Under the pieces are notes generated by a model. The model worked only from the letters and a program-made list of their open reading frames with translations. It searched no databases and was not told the DNA's origin. A stretch of DNA of 64,000 nucleotides, taken from the NCBI GenBank assembly GCA_018296165.2, contig JACKQL020000072.1:62001-126000 (forward strand), given 5' to 3'. Source of the stretch: Termitomyces sp. T153 (taxonomy: Eukaryota > Basidiomycota > Agaricomycetes > Agaricales > Lyophyllaceae). This document shows positions 57,395-64,000 of the stretch, one piece after another (positions within the stretch are counted from its first letter, which is position 1; every line of letters starts with the position of its first letter). The translations under genes were made by a program, and so were the position numbers.

Positions 57395-58120
57395 TGGTGC
57401 CTGTTCTTGCAGGGAACAATTCCTTCAATCCTGCCTCACCTACATCCACCTCAGTAGGGACACCTTCAACTCTGACACATTGAAAATAGCTTGAGTACTG
57501 TCATACATGAAGACTGGATGTGCCTCCACCTACATGCTATGAGTCTTTCATCACCCTAGAAGTGTTGGAAGTTTTCTGGACTGGGCCACCTTTAAGAAGG
57601 ACTTCCATGTAGAGTTTTCTCTGCTAGACCCTGCTAAGACCACAGCATTCACACTATGTGATAGGGAGCAAAATGGGGAAGGAAAGTGTACATTGGACAA
57701 GTACATCAACTTGTTCCAGGCTCTAGTTGAGCAAGCCACCTACCCTAATGGCCTTCAATTATGCCTCACCTTCTGGGATGGCCTGCACCCCACACTAGTG
57801 GAATGCATTGACAATCTTGCAGAGGGTTGCCCAGACAATGAAAAGATTGTGTCATGGTATGAGGTGGCCTGGGACCAGTGGCAACTCATGGAGATTTGGA
57901 GGGAGCTCTGCTGCACACATTCCATAATGCACCCCACTCCAATTATTAATCTCCACCACCCCATACCTGCTTGCCTAATGCCAGCCCTTACTCCAGCCAT
58001 CCCCACAACATGTCCCCTGCAACCAGGTATTTTCAGCAAGCCCATGGAGTCATGGCTCTTCTGGATAGCAGAGCAACAGGACTGTTTTTGGACTCAGAGT
58101 TTGTCAAATGCCATGGTCTA
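57395..58120 (+). pseudogene. Gag of chromovirus B
   Basis: The plus strand reads FLQSCLTYIHLSRDTFNSDT, two stops, SVGSFLDWATFKKDFHVEF, then TLDKYINLFQALVEQATYPN and CLTFWDGLHPTLVECIDNLA. This is a retrotransposon gag (capsid) domain. A stretch matching the end of gag (HPTPIINLHHPIPACLMPAL) follows. Two stops lie in the N-terminal part. Gag forms the particle in which reverse transcription occurs. No zinc knuckle with a full C-x2-C-x4-H-x4-C is seen. Confidence 0.7.
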
Positions 58121-58363
58121 ACCATGCAGCCCCTCCCCAAGCCAATTTCAGTCTACAACATCAACAGAACATCCAACAAAGCAGGCACCATCAGCTCCAT
58201 GGTCAACCTGGTCCTTCGCTATTGGAATCATGTGGAGCATGCCATTTTTACTACCAGCAGCTTAGATAGGCAGGACATGATCCTTAGTTTCACATGGCTC
58301 TGCAAGCACAACCCCAAAGTAGATTGGACCAAGGGAGAGGCAATCATGAGCAGGTACCCTTGA
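58049..58363 (+). pseudogene. Aspartic protease of chromovirus B
   Basis: Reads GVMALLDSRATGLFLDSEFV, LPKPISVYNINRTSNKAGTI and SLDRQDMILSFTWLCKHNPK. The catalytic triad D-S-G is D-S-R, so inactivation by substitution is expected. It overlaps the end of the gag frame in another frame. Confidence 0.75.
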
Positions 58364-58769
58364 AAGTGCTTTGCCTGCACCACTGCAAACAGGGAAGAAT
58401 GCCAGGCTTGAGTCTGAGAGCACATGGCCATTTGTGCATGTCATGCCAGGCTCCTTCCCTTTGCCAATCTGGACTTCCTGAATTCCCTGCCTCTGGCATT
58501 CTCCTGTGGAGAGGTCCTCTACAAGAATAACCAGAGCAGTGGCAGAGCCCTGGAAAAGGAGCACAGAGAGGAGTTTGGTGGCATACATGAGCCAGAGCTC
58601 CTGAACAAAGTGGTAGACATGGGGGACTAAATCTATGCTACCACTATACACCCACTGCTCTCAGTTGCAGAGATCTAGGCTAGCCAGACCATATCCTGGT
58701 GGCTGGCCCAGGCATTTGCTGTTAACACCATGCCCCAAGAGTTCTGAGATGTTATACTCCCCTACTTCC

Positions 58770-59945
58770 ATACATTCAAGGATGTGTTCTCCAAAGCCTT
58801 ATTTGACTTGCTTCCAGAGCACAAGAAGTGGGACCATGCCATTGAACTGCTGCCGGATTCCACACCCTCTAGCTGTAAGGTCTACCTGCTCACACCCAGG
58901 GAGCAGGATGAGCTCAATGCCTTCCTGCAAGAGAACCTGGACTCTGGTCGCATCTGTCCTTCCAAGTCTCTGATGACTTCTCCAGTCTTTTTCATCAAGA
59001 AAAAGGATGGCTTGCTCTAACTGGTCCAGAATTATTGGGTTCTCAATGCCATGATAGTGAAGAACTGCTACCCCCTCCTCCTCATCTCTGAGCTCATTAA
59101 CAACCTCTAGGGTGTGCAATACTTCACTAAACTGGATGTCCAGTGGTGCTACAACAATGTGCGCATCCAAGAAGGAGACAAATGCAAGGCTGCCTTCCAG
59201 ACCAACTAGAGACTGTTTGAACCACTTGTTATGTTCTTCAGACTCACCAACAGCCCTGCCATGTTCTAGACAATGATGAACAACATCTTCCAGGACCTCA
59301 TTGCAAAAGGCATAGTGTGTGTATACCTTGACACCATCCTCATCTACACCAAAACACTGGAAGAACACCATTGAATCACCTGCCTCATCCTGGAATGCCT
59401 CTGCCAGCACCAGCTCTACCTCAAACCAGAGAAGTGTGAGTTTGAACAAACCTGGATCAAGTATCTTGGCCTGATCATCTTGCATGAAGCTGCAGAGATG
59501 GACCTAGTGAAGGTAGCAGGTGTGGCAGAGTGGCTGGAGCCCAAGAACAAGAAGGAGGTGCAGGCATTCCTTGGCTTTGCAAACTTCTACCAGGGATTCA
59601 TCCAGGACTTCTTGCACCATACACATCTGTTATTTGACCTCACTGGAAAGGATGTTGCATGGAGTTGGGGACCTCTGGAGCAGGTGGCCTTTGACACCCT
59701 CAAGTGCACTGTGACCTCTGGACCTGTCCTCCTCTTTCTGGATGACAACTCCCCCTTCTGGGTGGAAGCCAACAGCTCCAACTTTGCTACTGGGGCTGTT
59801 CTTTCACAGCAATCCCCAGAGAATGGGAAGTGGCATCCAGTGGCCTTCTACTCCAAGAGCCTAAATGCAGTAGAGCAGAACTATGAGATCCATGACAAGG
59901 GGATGCTAGACATCATCTGGTTGTTTGAGGAGTGGTGGCACTTCC
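58770..59945 (+). pseudogene. Reverse transcriptase-RNase H of chromovirus B
   Basis: RT starts MFSKALFDLLPEHKKWDHAI and runs through SPVFFIKKKDG, NCYPLL, QYFTKLDVQWCYNNVRIQEG and GIVCVYLDTILIYTKTLEEH, where the catalytic Y-L-D-D is Y-L-D-T. The thumb and RNase H (59480-59945) are in one open frame: QAFLGFANFYQGFIQDFLHH, FWVEANSSNFATGAVLSQQS, NYEIHDKGMLDIIWLFEEWW. It stops at HFLNWVLH, and the rest of RNase H, present in element A (VWMDHKNLEYFW), is gone. At least five in-frame stops lie in RT. Confidence 0.85.
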
Positions 59946-60700
59946 TGAATTGGGTCCTACACTAGTACATGCAATCTCTGTCTCTGAACCAAACCCAGTG
60001 CTACCTTCTCTATGGACAGCTACACCCACTGCCTGTGCCTGTGGGACAATAGAGTGTGGCTTCTGTGAACTTCATTGTAAAACTCTCCAATGCCCATGGT
60101 TACAATGCAATCGTGGTGGTAGATCTGTATGGCAAGTGAGTGCACTTCATTCCAACCCACACCACCTGCTCCACCATGGGCACTGTGAACCTGTACCAGA
60201 GGAACATCTGGAAGCTACATGGCCTCTCTGATGCCTATGTCTCTGACCAGAGACCACAATTTGTGGCAGACTTCACCAGGGAGCTCTACCAACTACTCAG
60301 CATGAAGCTTCACACCTCTACTGCCTACCACCCACAGTCTGACAACCAGACCAAACATGTAAACCAGGAGTTGGAGCAGTACCTCTGCCTTTTCTGCAAC
60401 AAGTGCCAGGATGACTGGGATGAACTCCTCCCTGATGCCAAGTTCCAATACAACAACTATGTTCATGCATCCACCCAGTTCTCCTCATTCTTCCTCAACA
60501 CTGGATAGCACCTGCACATGGGCTTTGAACCCCAGGCCCAACCCTCAGAGAATGAAGCAGTAAACAAATTTGTGGACCAGATGAAAAGGTCACAGGAGGA
60601 GGCCCAAGCAGTGCTAGCAAAGGCAAAGGATTACATGACACATTACTATGACTGTGGAATGACTCCAGAGCACAGATACCAGTTCAGAGATTGAGTCTAC
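59946..60700 (+). pseudogene. Integrase of chromovirus B, fused after a deletion
   Basis: After a junction at about 59950 the strand resumes near the end of the HHCC finger region (SLNQTQCYLLYGQLHPLPVP) and continues with the core: NFIVKLSNAHGYNAIVVVVD, HFIPTHTTCSTMGTVNLYQR, KLHGLSDAYVSDQRPQFVAD, TAYHPQSDNQTKHVNQELEQ. The first catalytic Asp (element A: SMDFIVEL) is Asn; the second Asp is kept, opposite to element A. The C-terminal part (FEPQAQPSENEAVNKFVDQM) runs to about 60700. Confidence 0.8.
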
Positions 60701-60899
60701 CTGGATGCCTCCGACATTACAACTACCCAACCCTTGAAAAAACTGTCACACTGCTAGTTGGGACCTTTCATGGTGGGATGGCAGGTAGAGCCCCTAGCCT
60801 ATTGACTCTGGCTCCCCACAGGAATGTGCCAGTTTCATCCAGTGTTTCATGTGGTCCAACTAACTCTGGCTCCCAAGGATCTTATTCTGGGGCAAGGCC

Positions 60900-60919
60900 T
60901 TTTTTTTTTAAAAAAAAAA
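60900..60919. repeat. Ten T followed by ten A at a nested junction
   Basis: A perfect 20-bp palindrome lies exactly where chromovirus B stops. The T run is what the poly(A) tail of a minus-strand LINE would look like on the plus strand. Confidence 0.7.
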
Positions 60920-63900
60920 TCCTATTAACATGCATGGAATGCATTGCACTCATTTTGCATGGAACTACTGACAAGAACTACTTAAATACAAGGGCTACAA
61001 ATTGCCACATCCTCCCACATATGCAGAGAATGAGCAGGCTGATATGTCCAAGTACTGTTTTAAATTGCACCCCCCTGGTCATTCCAAGAGAGAGACTGGA
61101 CATCATTATTGATTGTTATGAGAAAGATGTACAATGAATGCTTGCGGGTGCAAGGAGGTCAGGATGAGCAAAAGGGCCACAGTCCCAACCAGGGCTGGAA
61201 GAATCAGTGCCTCTGGTGGGTGTAAGGCCATGTGCTGTTATTAGATGTGAGTAATATAGGATAGAGGAATATATAAAATTTTGTAAGGGAGTGAGTGGGG
61301 TGGGTCTTAGTGTGTGTGAGTGGCTGGTGTTGGTGCAGGTGGGTTGGGTGCAACTTTGAATTGTTTTGTGGCTTCTGTGTATATAAGGAGGTACTTTATT
61401 GCAGTGGGTGAGGAAAGTAGAAAGGACAATGACTCAGCTTTTTATTTCAGCAGGTGCAGAAGGTGGACATGGCGCTCAAGGCAATACTGTGGGCATTCAA
61501 AGAGGAAGTGTTTGATTGACTCAACCATGATGCTGTGGCAGTGGGGCCAAACAGGTGTTTCAGCATGCTGGATTCTGAAGAGGTGTTGGTTCAGGGAGAG
61601 GTGGCCAGTGTGGAACTGGGTGAGGATAGCCAATTTGCATTGGTCCATTGTGCTGATGAGCTGCATGTAACTCTTTGAGGGTAGGGACTTGTTAAGTCAA
61701 TGTTGATGGATCAGCATGTACTGTGGGGAATCCTTCCAATGTCATTTCCAGAGGGCTTGCATTTTGGTAAGTTCAGATTGGTGTGTTGCCACTATACTGC
61801 AAGGGAGTGTCATGGTTTGCAGGAATGGTGGGAGGGTGTCTGGGGGACTGGAGAGCCCACATGCTGCTTCTTTTGTGAGTTCATCCACATGCTCATTTGG
61901 TACAAAGCCCTCATGCCCCAGTGACCAGTGGATCTGGAGGCAAATCACACCTCAAGACCTTGGTTTCCATTTCTTGCCAGGGGCTCTTACAACATGTTGG
62001 CAGGGTGGTGTGTGCAGTCTGTCTTGCTTTCTGTGCAGGGATTTAGCAGCCGAGTGGACAGTGTTGAGGAGATAGTGAGCAAGGTGTGAATGTTAGTTGG
62101 ACAAGGCTCGGATGGTGGACTGGCTGTCACTGCCTATGATGGTGAGGCCTCATAGCTGTTTGTTGAATTTGGTTAGCATATGCAGTCCCATTGAGATGCC
62201 CACTATCTCTGCTTTGTAAACTGTATGCTCTGCTGCAGAACTGAGGTGATAGCTCAAGTGAGAATCCTCCTCCCCATTTACGTAGAGGACTGCTGATGCT
62301 CCTACTCCATCTTGGAAACTAGATCCATCGCAATAGACAGCCATTGTCACCCATTTGTGTGTGACTGTGATTGCCTCAAGGGCCTTGTCCTTGGAGGTGG
62401 CAATGTGCATGGTGAAAGATGGCCAATAGCCTGGGTGTCATTGGTGGGCTGTAATAGTCTCAATGGACATGGGTTTGATGCTTGTAAATAAGAAGAGATT
62501 GTGTAATGGTGAGCAGTGGCATTAAACCTGGCATTTAGATGCCTGTCATGCCAGGGCACTGACTGGGTGTGTCTCAGGCAAGGAGCCTAGGCAAACCATG
62601 GCTCTAGCAAGAACTCTACAGAACAGTAGGTCTACAGGTAAAAGGTTAGCATGAAGTTCAAGCATGTTGGCTGCTGTTGTGCTCAGTGCACCCATGATAG
62701 TTTTTGCAGCATGGTGCTGGGCCGTGTTGAGTTTCTTTGAGGCTGCTACTGAGCCTGTGCAGCATCTGCCATTTGAGCTCAAGCTGATGCCTGTATACCA
62801 GACATCTGCAGCATACATAAATGCTGGGACTGCTACCATGTTATACAACTAGTGTATCCTGTGTAGGGGCATACCTCCAGATATATGGAAGAGTCTGGAC
62901 ACTTGGTGTGTCCACCATGCCGCATTTGCTGCCACTTTCTGGGTGTGGGCTGCCCACCTCAACTTGTTGTCAAAAATGACACCAAGATATTTATATATTG
63001 CTAGTGTGTTGACAACCTGTGCTGTGACAGAGCCATCTGGGTTGGAGTGGTAAAGGGTCAGGTTGGTGGGAACCAAGTCACAGTGTGATCTTGGGAAGTT
63101 CATAAGAGCAAGTTTTGAGAGTTCAAAGGCGGAATTGTGAGATAGAGACCATTTGAATGCACCTTGTGCACATTCGATGAGGTTCTTAATAATGGTGCGC
63201 ATCTCTGTCAGAGACTTTGCAACAGCCAGGAACATCACATCATCAACAAAGCCCAACGATAGTTCAGATTTGTTGTGGTGGCAGGCAACACAGATAAGGG
63301 GAGCATTATAAAAAGCATAAAAAAGCATAGACAGGGGGCAGCCTTGGGTGGTGCCATTGTTGATGGTGATCCAGTCAGAGAGGAAGTCATCGAACTTCAG
63401 ATGCATTTGGTGGTTGGATAACATCTACTCAGCTAGGTGAACATAGCTGGTGGGGACACTGGCTTCTCTCATGTTATGAATGAGTTGGTCACAGACCATG
63501 TTGGAGAAGGCCCCTTGGATGTCAAGAAAGAGAGCTGTTGCAACTTTACCTGAATGCCAGGCATCCTTGATCCTTGAGACCACCAGATGCATGACGTCTG
63601 ATGTGTTTTGGCCTGGGCAGCCCTCAAATTGACCTGGTGGAAGCATATTGTGTTTCTCTGCAATGTAGGAGAGGTTAGCATCAACCAGTGTGGAAAGGAG
63701 CTTCCCTATGGTGTTGAGCAGTCCTATGGGCTGGTAAGCCTTTGCAAGGTTGTAGGCCAGTTTGCCTGGCTTGCACAGTACCAAAGTGGTGGATTCAAGC
63801 TAGCTGGCATGGTAAATGTCCAGCTTAAACACTGCAGCAAAGATAAAAGCACCTCTGCACACTGTTTGAGTACTATGTTGTGGATCCTGTCAGGACCCAG

Positions 63901-64000
63901 TGCTTTGAATGGGGAAAGTTTGCCTATGGCAGCAAGGATGTGCTCTTTAGAAAAGGAAGGAGATGCACTGATGGGGCAGGGATATGTCATGTGGGGGATG
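60920..64000 (-). mobile_element. LINE with RT and RNase H, continuing past the right edge
   Basis: Reading the minus strand from 64000 gives RT, thumb, RNase H and a Cys-rich C-terminus, then about 520 bp of non-coding 3' sequence down to the T/A junction at 60900-60919. The apurinic endonuclease and ORF1 would be outside the window. The domain order is that of RNase H-bearing fungal LINEs (Tad1-like group). Confidence 0.8.
61442..63990 (-). pseudogene. LINE ORF2: reverse transcriptase-RNase H
   Basis: RT begins HILAAIGKLSPFKALGPDRI, and after a frameshift near 63780 reads KAYQPIGLLNTIGKLLSTLV, ATALFLDIQGAFSNMVCDQL, NNGTTQGCPLSMLFYAFYNA and LSLGFVDDVMFLA (catalytic F-V-D-D). The thumb KYLGVIFDNKLRWAAHTQKV follows, then RNase H (62150-62410: VTMAVYCDGSSFQDGVGASA; YKAEIVGISMGLHML; GSDSQSTIRAL) and the tail (61442-61666: WPHCHSIMVESIKHFLFECP). 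Apart from the one shift, the domains share a single frame with few stops (at 63425, 62849, 62546 and nearby). RT and RNase H catalytic residues are present. Confidence 0.85.

Larger units (their letters stand above)
56607..60898 (+). mobile_element. Ty3/gypsy chromovirus B, 3'-truncated by a LINE
   Basis: Plus strand: 5' LTR, gag, protease, RT, most of RNase H, a deletion junction, integrase, then a break at 60898 before the chromodomain and 3' LTR. Where element A continues (GGATCCT, then GGGGCATTATCC on its coding strand), B ends in GGGGCAAGGCC and a T10/A10 run. It is inserted into the copia protease at 56606/56607. Protein identity with A is high, so both are recent relatives. Confidence 0.85.

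Noticed and set aside
58799..59485. 228-codon minus-strand frame
   Set aside because: It is the mirror of the chromovirus B reverse transcriptase, which is read on the plus strand with catalytic motifs.

Overview
The window looks like a repeat-rich stretch of a filamentous basidiomycete (Agaricomycetes) genome. The evidence is three spliced genes with many 40-75 bp GT/AG introns, a basidiomycete-type cytochrome P450, an acetylxylan esterase relic with a fungal CBM1, an ATG4 relic, and mobile elements typical of these fungi: Ty3/gypsy chromoviruses, Ty1/copia, RNase H-carrying LINEs, Plavaka-type elements, a Helitron helicase trace and an IS630/Tc1-type transposon. I cannot name the species. 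Loss of a CBM1 esterase would fit an ectomycorrhizal fungus, but that is only an inference.

Two compartments are visible by eye. Repeat blocks (about 1-16.7 kb, 22.9-34.2 kb and 43.8-64 kb) are almost free of CpG. Gene islands (about 16.7-22.9 kb and 34.6-43.7 kb) have normal CpG. Where one repeat can be compared in both settings, CpG in the gene-proximal copy is TpG or CpA in the repeat-block copy.

Layout: 0-3.3 kb unassigned decayed repeat; 3.3-4.85 kb LINE 3' half (+); 6.15-10.3 kb chromovirus A with 3' LTR (-); 10.4-11.9 kb chromovirus fragment D (+); 13.5-14.1 kb Helitron helicase and gypsy RNase H traces; 16.7-22.9 kb island with an intact 13-exon P450 gene; 22.9-25.7 kb Plavaka end, long LTR-like repeat (family B) and a nested chromovirus LTR; 28.3-29.7 kb chromovirus fragment C (+); 30.1-34.66 kb two copies of an unidentified element, one split by a TA-flanked IS630/Tc1-type transposon, plus a 59-bp tandem array; 34.66-43.75 kb island with a C2-membrane protein gene (-), a divergently oriented single-pass membrane protein gene (+), an ATG4 5' fragment (-), a terminal-inverted-repeat element and a CE1-CBM1 esterase pseudogene (-); 44.1-52.3 kb Plavaka-type element (-) containing another family B repeat; 54.7-56.6 kb copia LTR, gag and protease, broken by chromovirus B (56.6-60.9 kb, +), itself broken by a LINE (-) that runs off the right edge.

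The intact host genes are not an operon or an evident pathway: a membrane-anchored monooxygenase, a C2/multi-pass membrane protein and a single-pass Ser/Pro-rich membrane protein. I found no convincing undescribed molecular system. The most notable items are the CpG-decay comparisons, the conserved ORF pair of unknown function at 30.9 and 33.8 kb, the P450 microexons, and the two precisely broken host genes.
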